A DNA stretch of 64,000 bases from Mikania micrantha (Eukaryota > Streptophyta > Magnoliopsida > Asterales > Asteraceae), in NCBI GenBank assembly GCA_009363875.1, contig CM018680.1, positions 73,784,272 to 73,848,271 on the forward strand, read 5' to 3'. Both the position numbers and the translations under genes were made by a program. The stretch's first letter is position 1. Each line of letters begins with the position of its first letter. This document shows, piece after piece, positions 12,354 through 25,056 of the stretch. The notes beneath the pieces were generated by a model that saw only the letters and a program-made list of their open reading frames with translations, ran no database searches and was not told the DNA's origin.

Positions 12354-15300
12354 TTACGTTTCAAACAAATGTGGGTAGAGTCGTTTCATCTCGTCTTCAG
12401 TCTCCCATGTCGCCTCAGATCCTTTTCGGTGTTTCCATTGAACCTTAACTTGCCTAATCACCTTGTTACGTAACTGTTTCTCTTTCGTGTCAACAATTGC
12501 AACTGGTTCTTCTATGTAGTTTAACTTTTTATCAACTTCAATATCATTTAAAGGCACATATGCTACATCATCCGCTAGACATTTTCTCAAATGTGAAACG
12601 TGAAATGGTGGATGAATTCCACTCAGTTCATCTAGTAGATCTAATCGGTAAGCTACCTTACCAACCCGTGCCATTATTCGAAAAGGTCCAATAAATCTCG
12701 GACTCAACTTTCCTCTCTTCCTGAATCGAATAACTCCCTTCCATGGTGAAACTTTTAACAGTACTTGATCACCTACTTCAAACTCTATTGGTCTCCGTCT
12801 TTTGTCGGCATAGGACTTCTGTCGATCCTGTGCAGCTTTCATTCGTGCTTTAACTAACTAGAGCTTTTCGGTCAAATCTAACACTGCAGCTTTACTTCCC
12901 ACTTCTTTCTGTCCTACTCCTCCCCAACACACAGGTGTCCTACAACGCCGTCCGTACAATGCCTCATATGGTGGCATTCCAATACTAGCATGGTAGCTAT
13001 TATTGTATGAGAATTCCACCAATGGTAAATGATCATCCCAGCTACCACCAAAATCAATAATACAAGCTCTGAGCGTATCCTCCAAGGTTTGAATAGTCCT
13101 TTCAGACTGTCCGTCGGTCTGAGGATGATACGCAGTGCTGATATTAAGTCTTGTGCCCATTGATTCATGAAACTGTTTCCAGAATCTTGAAACGAATCGC
13201 GTGTCACGATCTGACACTATAGAAACTGGAACTCCATGTCTTGTAATTATTTCTTTCACAAATAATTCAGACAGTTTCTCCGACGTATAAGTCTCACGTA
13301 TAGGCAAAAAATGAGCACTTTTCGTTAACCGATCTACAATCACCCAAATAGCATCATGACGTTTCGCCGTAAGAGGCAACTTGGTAATAAAATCCATAGT
13401 GATGTGTTCCCATTTCCATTCTGGAACTTCTAAAGGTTGCACATAACCATAGGGTTTCTGATGTTCAGCTTTCACTTGCGCACATGTCAAACATTTGTTT
13501 ACGTACTGCATTACATTAAACTTCATACCTGGCCACCAATAATCCTTTCGAAGGTCTTGATACATTTTTGTTGCACCAGGATGAATAGAGTAACGTGACT
13601 TATGTGCTTCGTCTAGAATCCTTGACCTGATGTCCCCATTTCGTGGAACCCACATTCGACCAAATCGAATCTTAATACCAAATTCATTTTCTTCTAGATT
13701 CTTGACTTGACCAAAGATTCTTTCGAACCCCACATTTTCTTCCTTCAATCCCTCCTTTTGTGCATCCTTAAGCTCATTTAGAAAATCTGGTGTTATTACC
13801 AAACTGTAAGACTTAACTTGTATAGCAGAGTGTTCTGTCTTGCGACTTAGTGCATCAGCCACCACATTGGCTTTTCCTGGGTGATACAAAATCTCACAGT
13901 CATAATCTTTGAGCAGTTCAAGCCATCTTCGTTGTCTCATATTCAAGTCCTTCTGTTCAAAGAAGTATTTTAAACTTTTGTGATCTGTGTAGATTGTACA
14001 TTTCACTCCATATAGATAATGCCTCCATATTTTTAAAGCAAATACCACAGCAGCCAATTCCAAATCATGTGTTGGATAATTAGCTTCATGGGTTTTCAAT
14101 TGTCTTGAGACATATGCTATTACATTTCCCCTTTGCATAAGTACACAACCCAAACCCAGATAAGACGCATCTGAGTATACAACCATGTCTTCATTACCAT
14201 CCGGCAGTGTTAAAATAGGAGCTTCGGTTAATCTCTTTTTCAATTCATCAAAAGCTTGGACCTGAGTTGGACCCCAATCATATTTTACTTCTTTCCTAGT
14301 CAATTTTGTCAATGGTGTAGCAATCCTGGAGAAATCCTGGATAAATCTTCTGTAATAACCTGCTAATCCAAGAAAGCTATGAACTTCCGTTGGTGTTTTC
14401 GGAGGATTCCATTTCATTACTGCTTCTACTTTAGCTGGGTCCACCATTATGCCTTCTGGACTAATAACATGACCTAAAAATTGTACTTCCCGTAGCCAAA
14501 AGGCACATTTAGAGAACTAAGCATAAAGCTTTTCTCTTCTTAGTATTTCAAGAACTTCCCGGATATGACATGCATGATCACCTTCACTCCTTGAGTATAT
14601 TAAGATGTCGTCAATGAACACAATCACTGATCGGTCTAACATAGGTCTGCACACCCGATTCATTAAATCCATAAACGCCGCAGGAGCGTTTGTTAATCCG
14701 AAAGACATCACAAGAAACTCATAGTGTCCATAACGTGTGCGAAACGCTGTCTTCGGAATGTCTTGTTCTCTCACCTTTAGTTGATGATACCCTGATCTGA
14801 GATCAATTTTAGAAAACCAACTTGCTCCTTGCAATTGGTCAAACAGATCATCAATTCTTGGTAACGGATACTTATTCTTTATTGTGAGCTTATTCAATTC
14901 CCTATAATCAATACACATTCTCATACTTCCATCCTTTTTCTTTACAAACAACACTGGTGCACCCCAAGGTGACACACTCGGTCGTATAAAACCTTTGTCT
15001 AGAAGGTCTTGCAGTTGGGTCATTAATTCTTTCATTTCCGTTGGAGCCAGACGGTACGGTGTCTTGGCGACAGGTTGAGTTCCTGGCACAACATCAATTT
15101 GGAATTCGATTTCCCGATCAGGTGGAATTCCTGGCAAATCCTCAGGAAATACATCAGGAAAGTTACACACCACGGGTACGTCTTCCAATTCTTTTACTTT
15201 AATTTCTTTATCAATAACATAAGCCAGATAAGCCCCACACCCTCGCCTCATAAATTCACTCGCCTTAATCATTGAAATGACTTTAGGCGCATTAAACACT

Positions 15301-16919
15301 TTATCCCCGTAAACCGTTACTGAACTCCCATTAAGAGCCGTTAAGAAAATCATATTTCGTCGACAGACAATGTTAGCCTCATGTTTGGCCAACCAATCCA
15401 TACCCAACACTACATCGAAACCTCCTAACGTAATCACAAATAATTTAACAGGAAATCTATGACCTTCTATATCAATGTAACAATCATCATCAATAGCCTC
15501 CGTTACTCTAGTAGATTTACCAAGAGCAGTTTCTATGTTAAAGGCATTTTCTATCTTTTTAACATTTGCACACAATTTATCACAAAAAGCAATAGCCACA
15601 AAGCTCATACTTGCACCAGAATCAAATAGAACTGAAGCGGGGATATCATTAATCAAGAATGTACCTGTCACCACATCCGGGTCTTTATCTGCCTGATCCT
15701 TAGTCATAGTAAAGGCACGAGCTTTTGCCTTTTGCTTCTCCCCTCCCTTGCTACTTTCAGGTTTGGTAGATTCAGTAGGTATTGTCTTTGGTTTAAAACA
15801 ATTCCTGCTCACGTGACCGATCCCACCACAATTGTAACATTTTGATATATTCGGGCAATCATAAGAGAGATGTCCAGTCTTTCCACAACGGTAGCACAAA
15901 GTAGTCCCCGTAAGACATTCTCCCCTATGTCTCTTTCCACACTTAGGGCATTTTTCAATTTCTTCTGTTCTAAACCTTTTCATAGGGGGTCCTGTTTTAT
16001 CATTTCGATTTCTTTTAAATTTAGATGACCACTTTTGCTTCGGTTCCTCCTTTGTTGGTTCAGCTTCAACAACATCATCCCAGACAATGCCGCTAATTTC
16101 TACGGCTGATTCAAAAGTTCTGGGAGCATGCGCCTTCACATGTGTTCGGACTTTAGGCGGTAGTCCTTCCACATATAACTTCAACCTGCGTTCCTCCGTG
16201 TTTACCAAATGAGGAACCAGTCTTGACATTTCATTAAATTTTGACGTATATTGTCGATGGTTCATACATCCAGCTTTCAAAGTCAGAAATTCCAGCTCGA
16301 TTTTATCAATTTCATTCTTTGGACAAAAGTGTTTCATAACTAATTCTTTCAATTCCTCCCATTTTAAACCCTCCACATCATTAGTGGTCTTTGACTGCTT
16401 AATGGTGTTCCACCAATGTAGAGCTTCTTCAGTAAATGAATGAGCTGCAAATTTTACAGCTTGGTCTTCCCGGCATTCACTGATAGCGATGACTGCCTCC
16501 ATAGCCGAAACCCAGTGGCAGGTGGCCACGGCATCCTTCTTACCATCAAAAGAGGGTGGACTGCATCCTTTGAAGGCCTTGTAATCACAACCCTTCCGTT
16601 TCCCTGACGTAGAATCACCGTTCTTAGTTCCGGTGATCACAACTTCCTCTTCTTTGGTGCTCTCCTTAGTTCCTTCAGACTTGTCTTTCAAAGTATCCTT
16701 CAGTATTTTTGTAACCAAAGCTGGTAGCTTATCATCTAAAACTTTACAGACCTCATCAGAAATAGCCTTCACTACGATAGGCTCTAGAGTAAACTCGTCT
16801 TCATCTTCCGGTTGCTCGTTGTGCTCATGGTCGTCTTCATTGACGGGTTCTTCATTCTCGATGTTTGGTTCTTCAGGTTCCTGTGGTTGTTTACGTGGTC
16901 TACCCCTTTGTCCAGCCAT
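12354..16919 (-). pseudogene. gag-pol of gypsy element 2, two nonsense codons
   Basis: A single gag-pol frame of 1522 codons on the minus strand, starting MAGQRGRPRK and ending YPHLFET. Domains in order: acidic N-terminus; retrotransposon gag (about residues 120-280); three C/H-rich knuckles including CYRCGKTGHLSYDC and CYNCGGIGHVSRNC; aspartic protease with LFDSGAS; RT with YRELNK, IDLRSGYHQL and FIDDILIYS; RNase H with VVYSDASYLGLGC; integrase zinc site and DDE core (TMDFITKLP, SDRDTRF, PQTDGQSE); and a C-terminal chromodomain-like tail (VKVQWKHRKGSEATWE). In-frame TAG codons at 14517-14519 (in RT) and 12858-12860 (after integrase) break it. The frame is otherwise continuous, so this copy died recently. 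Confidence 0.93.
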
Positions 16920-17248
16920 CTAACTACCTACGAATGCAACAATTGATGAGTCAGTACATGATCAGTTTAGCACGAAATAAGCTTTGTAAATCGTTAATGA
17001 CGTTGATCAGGTGTTATTAACCATTTACCCAACTCATAGGCTCTAAACGTTTCCCATCCCATCACCCCAACGTGCATGACACTAACTACCTTTCTAACCT
17101 TACACCTATGTCTTAACTCATACATAACATTCAGCTCATGGCATCAAACTACCCTTGACGGGCATTTTTATCATTCTGTCCCATTTTCAGTTTAAGTCCA
17201 GTCATTAGAGATAACCGGATCTCTCAAACTATGGCTCTGATACCAACT
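16920..17248 (-). other. Untranslated leader of element 2
   Basis: 329 bp between the 5' LTR and the gag start. Apart from the primer binding site at its LTR end I see no further feature. Confidence 0.7.
17233..17245 (-). other. Primer binding site, initiator tRNA-Met
   Basis: The minus strand reads TGGTATCAGAGCC three bases after the 5' LTR, the standard plant complement of the initiator tRNA-Met 3' end. Confidence 0.92.
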
Positions 17249-19671
17249 TGAGAGGCCCTGTGCCTCTCAGTTGGCAAAACATTAAACCCATAATTACATT
17301 ATTATAGCAGCGGAATATAGGGTAACAACATAAAATATCATACAGATCTAAACAAACTTTTACTCATAACCCACGACTCTATGGTTCTATACATAGCCAG
17401 TTTATGCCAGGACAGTCTTCAACGTATGCCATGAGCCTTATTGCCATTCTTCCTCAATACCATTCAACCTGACATGCATGCTAAAACAAGTCAGCTTTCG
17501 CTGGTGAGTTCTAAGTTAACTTTTCATAAAAATAAAATCTTTAATATACATAAAACATTAGCCCTCACTGCCAACCGAAGTCACAGTCTCAATCATACTA
17601 AACATAAAACATTTCATATACATAACATACATGACATCATAACATCAATCATACAGTGCATAAATGTAGCCTGTCCTGTTGATCGAAGTCAACATGCTAT
17701 GCATGCATAGGATTTCCTCAACTGGCGACACACAGTCGACATGCCTGTTCTTTCACAGGACTTCTGCCTGTTCTTTCACAGGACTTATGCATGTTCTTTC
17801 ACAGGACTTATGCCTGTTCTTTCACAGGACTTCTGCCTGTTCTTTCACAGGACTTTTTAAACCATCAATCGAAATTGACGGCTCATACCGGTACAAGACT
17901 TCTTGACATACATCATTCATACATAACATGGTTTAAATCATTTAAACCATCATAATCATAAACCATTATAATCATAAATCATTATCCGCACCGCAGTGCT
18001 CAACATTTGCCCAACCGCAGCCGGGACTTCAAAATCACATTTCCTAATTAACCTCGGCCGAGACTTTTAAAATCATTCATTTCTCAACCGTAGTTGAGTC
18101 TTTAAAACATCCTTGACATCTCAGCTGAGGTTCTTAAAATCATTTACTTCTCAACTGTAGTTGAGACTTAAAGCATTATTTACTTTAAAATATTCTTTAC
18201 TTGAAAACATTCTTTACCAAACCTTAATCCGGTTAGTGTCACTTTCATACAATAACTTTACAACTTGAAACATTCTTTACTTTAACATATTCTCTTATCT
18301 GACCGTAGCCAGATAAAGCAATCATTTACCTAAAATAACTTTATAACATGCATATCAGCCCTAAAACGTTAAAATAGTAAAAGAGGGCTCATAGAACTCA
18401 CCTGATGTCTTACTGTAGCAAGATCACTTGCAAACTGGTACTAATGGTGTAATTCTGCATTCGTTTACACTTAATAAGTCATTTATGTTTTAACCTACTA
18501 ATTAGATCTTTCTGAACGTTCAATGTCAAAGACATTGTCTTGAAAGTCATCAAATAGTTAATGTTGTTGATTATAATGCTAAAACAGTTCCTGAACAGAT
18601 TAATGGCTTAGAAATGATAAATCCTTATCATTGATTACCCAGATATCATGAAATATCACAATGTAGTCTTAGAATAGGTTTAATAACCATGTTTAACATA
18701 CTAATCTGACTGTTATCATAAACATCAGATAATCGTTCCAATAAGTATGTTAATGATTGTGATTAGTTTGAAACACTTAGATTTAACCTTTGCATTTCAA
18801 AGATTAACCAAACTAATCATCTACATTGTCATAATCAAATGGACTAAACCATTATAACCATAGTTGCGATTTCATACAAACCGGGCATTACAACGGATCA
18901 AAACAAGGATTTAACCGTTAGAACATCGTGTTCTTCATTTCTAATCAATCCTAGCCATCATCTAGGCAATAATCAACAATCCTAACTATGTTATTACGTT
19001 CAAAATCAAGATCTAATCAATCAAAATCGAACTAGAAAGTTAAAACGAATCATTACCTAATCTGACGGAGTTTGGAGCATAGAACAACGATCAGAACTTG
19101 TAGATACTATCCCTGGTGCGATCTATGGCTTCTGATGGCTTCGAAATATTAATTTGATGGTGCAAATTTGTCTGATGGTCGTCTGGTGGTGACCTTGTTC
19201 GAAATATGTAAAATAATTAAACTTTCTGCGTGAAACTGATGAAGAAGATCAAACCATTCCACCGCCTCATCCATCGCGTACCGCGACGAGGGCCAAATAA
19301 AGCTTCGCGTACCGCGAAGAAATCCGGAGGATTTTAGATATTTTAGGTCCGTCGCGTACCGCGAAGGATCCTCAAATCTCCGTCGCGTACCGTGACGAGT
19401 CCAGAAGTTCAATACTTTGAAAATTTTCTTCGTTTCGCGATTCCAGACAATCCGTAACTCCGTTTCGCGCACGGTTTTTGCCTACGTTCATCATTTTTCA
19501 CACACTATCAACTTGTAATGATTAAAATTACTAAATCCTCGTGGATTTCAAGCACGACCAAATGTGCTAACGTCATAAATGCCGAATTTTTCGTACGCAA
19601 TCGTCACAGTTTCAACAGTAACTGAAATCTCGTACGTTTACTATTAAATTGCTAAATTTTCGGTTGTTACA
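17249..19671 (-). repeat. 5' LTR of gypsy element 2
   Basis: 2423 bp, pair of 9892-12313. Mismatches look denser in the final ~340 bp in element sense (about 11) than elsewhere. It carries the intron module (sense 18401 to 17469), the 23-bp repeats at about 17744-17858 in a different unit order from the 3' LTR, and the palindromic boxes at about 19273-19395. Confidence 0.93.
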
Positions 19672-20219
19672 ATTTTTTTAAATCTCCTACTTTTATAAAA
19701 ACTCATAAACATTTTTTACAAATGTTATTTTTCAATAAAAATTACACATTAAATACAGATCGTTACATTGATATATTATAGCTTGTTACGTAATAAAAAT
19801 TTACCCTCTTATTTTTATAACATTCTTAACTTTATATACATTGTTTTTTCATAAAAATACAGTGTTAATCTCATTAAAAATAACATTTGTATAAAAATTT
19901 ACCCTCGCTCTTTACGCTTTACCCAATCTACTACACACCACCAACCCCCGACATTGCCACCTGCACCCACATCACCCACCATCGCCACCACCAACATTGC
20001 CACCCACTGCCTCCACCCACCATCATTTTCGCAACCCACCACCGCTACTCATAGCCTTAGAATGACTGTTAATATTAAAATGTCGTTTTTGGTCATTTTA
20101 AAAAAAATACTTTTGGAAAAGCTAATGCAAACATCTTTTAAAAAACTTATTTTAGAAAAGTCATAAGTTAATAAATACTTTTAAGAAAAAACACCTTTAA
20201 AGTTAAATAAGCAATCATA

Positions 20220-21040
20220 AACATGTCTTGTAAGGCACACATAATTTAGTAACACTTGTAAACTTAAAAAACAATAAACAATTGGAACTAAAAAAAAAAC
20301 AACTTATGTCTAATTTCTAAGATGTTTGTCCCTTACTCCCTTACACATTGCAAGGCGCACATAATTCAGCAACACTTGTAAACTTAAAAAACAATAAACA
20401 AATATTGAAACTAAAAAAACACACTTCGAAAATAAAAAGAAGCCGAATTTGAGAAAACACTCTTGCATGCGTGAACTTGGTATACCTTACAAACAACTTA
20501 CAAACAACTTACAAACAAGAAACAAGAGCAATAGAAGCCAATTCAAGATCACAAGCATTGTTTTGAAAATTGGACCGAACCGGTCGGCCAGGCCGGTCAG
20601 ATCGGGAACCGAAGGGATGTCCGGCCCAAAAATAGCATGTGAACGCCTCAAGCGAACTGACCGGTTGAGCCTATTCACCGGTAGGACCGTACTTCATTTT
20701 TTTTTCAACTAAAATCCAAATAAAAAACATTAAAATCAAACCTTGTATTTTTTTTATAATGATTACGTTTATTAGCATTAATTATGTTCGTTTAAATGTG
20801 TTTATAATTCTATAATTTTTTAGATTTTTTTATAAATTTATTAAGTTATCATGTTGTTGATGATTGATTGCGTTTCAAAAACATTAAGCACACGTCTTTT
20901 CTGGTCATATCAACATTATTGTATCTGATATTTTAAAAGTATTCCAGACAACGTCAAACTCTTTGAATAAAAAGACAAAATATATTTAACACTCCATATA
21001 TGTAGGCAGTCTATAAATTGATATTGACAATTCTTAATAA
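20220..21040 (+). promoter_or_regulatory. Relic second WAK promoter inside intron 1
   Basis: From the ACACTTGTAAACTTAAAAAACAAT motif through the TATA box (21012-21018, CAGTCTATAAATTGATATTGA) this stretch parallels the true promoter at 7085-7405 block by block: the leader of GAAACTAAAAAAACACACTT, CATGCGTGAACTTGGTATACC, TCAACATTATTGTAT, and the AGTCTATAAATTGA box. No exon 1 follows. It is interrupted by an insertion at 20556-20890. It looks like the upstream region of a lost tandem WAK copy. Confidence 0.6.
20556..20890. repeat. MITE-like insertion with ACCGGTCGGCC-rich end
   Basis: Starts TGTTTTGAAAATTGGACC and ends ...CGTTTCAAAAACA, giving short inverted ends. It is present in A and C (57960-58285) but absent from B, where GCATTGTTTTGAAAAACATACAATTC is continuous (50473-50500). 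It is GC-rich only near the left end. Class is uncertain (hAT-like MITE possible). Confidence 0.5.
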
Positions 21041-22621
21041 GAGCCTAGATATTTAGACACCCTTGGAGGTTCACCACCGACATTAATATGAGTTGGATAG
21101 GCTTATAAGATACGAATAGACGTATAAGAGTCGTATTGTTGTCAGTGGTGTTAAATTATGTTTGACTTAGAAAAACATACAATTCGTAACAGGCTATACG
21201 GGTCGTAAAACTTTCTTGATTTAATTTGGACGAATTTGAAGAATTTTTGGGCAGGCTTTTGAATAATACACGTATAATTGTATACGGGTCGTATAGAACA
21301 AAAAAAATTAACTATGTTTAATTTTGTTTGTTTATAAGATATAAACTTTGAATGTATTCTATAAATTTTTTTAAATTTTTTTAATTTATGTATCCATATT
21401 TAGTTGTTTAGACGTATTTTATAAATATTTTTAGCTTAACTATGTTTAATCGTTGAATTTATGTATAACTATTTAATATAATCATTAAAATATAAAAGTT
21501 GATTATAAATAAACGTTGAAACATTGATATTTATAATATAATTGTTTAAATGTATGATTGTTTATATGTATGATTGTTTCAAAACATATTGTTTAAATAT
21601 ACGATCAACAAATCAACCAAACATTCTATACACAACAAACCAATAAAATACATAAACATGAAAATGCATATACATAAAGTGTTTGTGCATCAAAATGCTA
21701 AAGCAAAACACTAAAAACCACATAAGCATGACAAGGTGTCACACCCCGAGCCGGCGGGACGGATCGACTTCCCCGTCGGGCGGAAGGTTCCCGGGGCGCA
21801 ATATCGTGAGTGATAATCGTGTTGATCAGATTGTTTACATAGCGTCAATGTTAAGAATATCTAAAGCACAATTAGCATTAAACTATGATTACAAAGTTAA
21901 ATTACAATATCAATGTTTGATAATTTAACTAAGTAAACCTATCCAAAAGAATCAAATGTTTCTATCTGGTATATGTACAAGATATCAAAAGAGATTCGTA
22001 TTAACTACAAAAGATGTGCTTTCAAAAGTATGCTAGGTCCTCTAGTTGGGCTGCCTAGCATGCAATCCTGAAGCCTTAGTCTATTCATGTGCGTCACCTG
22101 AGAAAGCATGTAAGAAAAACAAGTCAACACAATGGTTGGTGAGTTCATATAGTTTTTAAGTTTAAAATAGCTTTTTCAAACCTTTCCAGTAAAACCTTAA
22201 CCTCATTAACATCACCTGTATCATCCAGCTCGGTATGCTTATATATAGGGCATACCCCTGAGTCGAGCCTACAACCCGCCCAGACGCCGTCCCACCACAC
22301 ACTAAGCCACATAGGACATTGCTGTTAATGATAATTAAGCATTTTACCTACCATCCAATCCCGTTCCCATTATAGTTTGAGCATATTGTATGTAAGTTTA
22401 CCCCATGAACCCATAGCATTCGTGAGTTTAGCTTGAGAGTTACTAGTAAGGACAACTGAATGCTCGAAAGAATCCAGTATCAATCCATACCAGCACTAAG
22501 TGTAATTAGCAACTTAGGGGGAGATAGAGGGTTTCCCAGATGACACAAAGTCAACTAAAGATTCACCAATATCATCCTAGTTACTTATCACATGAGTAAA
22601 TAGTTATGAGAAACACTGCAT

Positions 22622-22890
22622 GGCAAGCACTGAGAGGCCATCAGTCAGTTTCTGCGTATCAAACCATGAAGGACACCCTATGGCAAGCACTGAGAGACCA
22701 TAATAAGTGCCTTCTAGTCCCGACCGTGAAGAACACCTGAAGGCAAGCACTGAGAGACCAACTATTGTTCTTCCATAGCCAATAGTTTTAGCATACAAGT
22801 TTATAGCATTCAAATAGTTCAGCATTTACGTAACTTGTGCACAAGTACTAGCTTCACAACCGGTAGGGCAAGCACTGAGAGGCAAAACCG
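22622..22890. repeat. GGCAAGCACTGAGAG(A/G)CC repeat in solo LTR
   Basis: Copies of the core at 22622, 22682, 22742 and about 22867; the first three are spaced 60 bp with related spacers. A tandem array that has partly decayed. Confidence 0.75.
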
Positions 22891-23025
22891 TTGTTTTAGC
22901 ATGGCAAGCATATAGAGCATACAGAGTTTAAAGCATTCTGAGCATTTTAAGCATTTAGTATGTATGTATATATCATTAGTATTAGCATAGAATTATTAGC
23001 ATTTAGCATTAGCATCTAGCATAAA

Positions 23026-23330
23026 CCCGTAGCATTAGCATTTAGCATAACCCGTAGCATTAGCAATTAGCATAACCCGTAGCATTAGCATTTAGCATAA
23101 CCCGTAGCATTAGCATTTAGCATAACCCGTAGCATTAGCATTTGGCATAACCCGTAGCATTAGCATTTCGCATAACCCGTAGCATTAGCATTTCGCATAA
23201 CCCGTAGCACTAGCATTTAGCATAACCCGTAGCATTAGCATTTAGCATTCACCCGTAGCTTTAGCATAACTCCGTAGCATTAGTGTTTAGCATAAATACG
23301 TAGCATTAGCGTTTAGCATTAGTATTTTGA
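23026..23330. repeat. 25-bp minisatellite in solo LTR
   Basis: CCCGTAGCATTAGCATTTAG plus CATAA repeats every 25 bp from 23026 to about 23250 (nine regular units), then degenerates. Flanking 22920-23020 has looser GCATTTAGCATTAG variants. Confidence 0.92.
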
Positions 23331-25048
23331 ATAAGTATAAAAGCATATTTGCAACAGTTAAACATTTGTTGAAAAGGTTTAACATGCTTCTCAGTCCCGA
23401 AGTAAAACTCAAAATAGTTTGAAAAGGGACAATGAACTCACCTTGTAGTTATTGTAGTTGACTTAGCCTAAACAAGAAATGCACGCTCTCTTTGTAGTTC
23501 TTTTTGTAGTTTTCACCGTCCTGTATTGATTTCACGTTGTTTATAACTTGTAAGTATAAGTCGTAGAGTTTCGTGTGTGTATGCATGTGTTAGTCTTAGA
23601 TTGACTAACACTTGTCGGTCTCGGTCATTCTTCGGCCCTTGTGCACTTGTTATGGATTATACTAATACTTAAACAATTTGATTACTTAACTCGTTATATT
23701 GTTAAAGTTCTGTGTTAACTTGACATGAACCCAGGTTATGTGATGAAATCTTGAAACTTAGTGTATCTCCTGAGTAACAACTTAGGCTTTTAGGATAAAT
23801 ACCTTTATATTAACCCAAGTTATAAGTACAATTTAGGTTTATAATTTAAAACCTTGCATCTTATACTTGTTATCTTTGAAATAATTTTTACATAGTGCCT
23901 ACTTAGTCATTTAGCATTCCTTGTAAAAGAATTTAGTTATTTAATTGACAAGGTTCTACCACCTTTGTAATAACTCATTCGTTTTCATGCACGTGACCCA
24001 ATCGAGTTTATATCAAGTCTTACTTCACTACATTAGTTATATGGGCCGAACACTTATACTATGGGCCGAATAATACCGAGCCTAGTGACTGGATCAAACT
24101 GTTGGACCAAGTCTAATAAAGGGTTGTTGGGCCTAAATGTGGTCCTATGGGCCGAATCAGTCTAGTTGGCCACATCGATAGATCTGAGCTACATTGGGCC
24201 GAACGATTGGGTTAAGTCAATTGAGGCGCTGCTGGGCCCAATAGAGTTGGGCCGGATGGGTAGTATGGCTAAGCTGCTGGGCCTAACAGATGGGCTGATT
24301 AAACAACGTAGGCCTAAGTAATAAGCTGCTGGGCCAAATGAGTCTGTTGGGCCAAGCTGTTGGGCTGTGTGATACTGTTGGGCCTCATGTTTGTTACTGG
24401 GCCAGCTTCTTTGGCCGAATGAGACCCATGTAAGTCGGCTGAACCAGAAAGAGGGTGGCCGAATGGTGGTCACATGGTGGTGGCTGACGAATGAAGCATG
24501 GGCGAAGGAGGTTGGTCGGATGGGCGCATGGCCTGTTGGCCGAATGAACCTGCTCGAATGGGTACCGGCGAATGGAGATGACCATTTTCAATCGGCGAAA
24601 GGGGCCATTCGGCCTGATGCCTTTCGGCCGCCCTTGGCCATTCGGCCGGCTACAGACCGACGCCTCTCAGATGGGTTTTTCGAGTTCTAAGCAGGAGAGA
24701 TGATGCTATTCGGTAGTGTTGTGGTGCAAGGGCTAGTTTTCGAAGGGTGAGGCTAAAGGTCCATGGGTTTTAACCGGTTAGAGGTGGGTGTTCAAACAAA
24801 GAGGGTATAAACCCTAAAATCGCACACTTTGATCTCAGATTACCTGCGTTTAAGAGGTTCTTAGGGCGGATCCCTTGTACTTTCGTGTAGAGGGTGGTAA
24901 GAGCTTCGATTTGGCACCAAGAGAGGGTGATTTGGGTGAGTATTAAAGAAAATATGGTAGAGAGAAGTTAGAGAGAGGGTGGTGGCCGGAATTTGCTTCC
25001 AGAGAGAGAAAGCGGAGGTGTTGAATGAAGAAGATGAATCTTTCAAAG

Positions 25049-25056
25049 TATTTATA
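25049..25056 (-). promoter_or_regulatory. TATA box of solo LTR
   Basis: Sense TATAAATA in CTCGTGGTATAAATACTTTG, about 660 bp into the LTR and followed by a leader-like CT-rich stretch. If active it would drive transcription antisense to WAK A inside intron 1. Confidence 0.55.

Larger units (their letters stand above)
9892..19671 (-). mobile_element. Complete Ty3/gypsy element 2 (chromovirus-type) inside WAK intron 1
   Basis: A full 9.78 kb LTR retrotransposon in minus orientation. It has two LTRs (17249-19671 as 5', 9892-12313 as 3'), an initiator-tRNA-Met primer site, a polypurine tract and one gag-pol frame. Target duplication ATTTT flanks it at 9887-9891 and 19672-19676. The empty site is preserved in copy C near 57115-57135, where CATCATATTTT runs straight into TTTAAATCTCC. 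A hand count of LTR mismatches gives roughly 30-35 in 2.4 kb (about 1.4%), implying a recent insertion, later than the A/C duplication. A C-terminal chromodomain-like tail points to a chromovirus, possibly Tekay/Del-like; the clade is inference. Confidence 0.95.
19672..21736 (+). other. WAK A intron 1, middle part (homologous to 49.0-51.1 kb and 57.1-58.3 kb)
   Basis: AT-rich intron resuming after element 2. It includes a C-rich CCACC/CATC stretch at 19930-20060, a diverged WAK promoter (20220-21040) containing an inserted GGTCGGCC-rich unit, and from about 21040 AT-rich DNA with TATACGGGTCGTA motifs that I read as the end of an old transposon relic. No gene is visible. Confidence 0.7.
22098..23441 (-). 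other. Predicted LTR intron module, solo LTR
   Basis: Minus-strand donor ACAAG|GTGAGTTCAT at 23441. Acceptor side: ATGAACTCACC (22148-22138), TTGAC, a pyrimidine-rich TTGTTTTTCTTAC run, then CTTTCTCAG ending at 22098. The donor arm (23442-23432) and acceptor arm are exact 11-nt complements but end CAT/ATG, not CTA/TAG as in element 2. Both tandem-repeat arrays lie inside. Confidence 0.45.

Noticed and set aside
24189..24690. Overlapping ORFs on both strands in the solo LTR
   Set aside because: Caused by the GC-rich GGGCCGAA tract; no homologous protein or domain.
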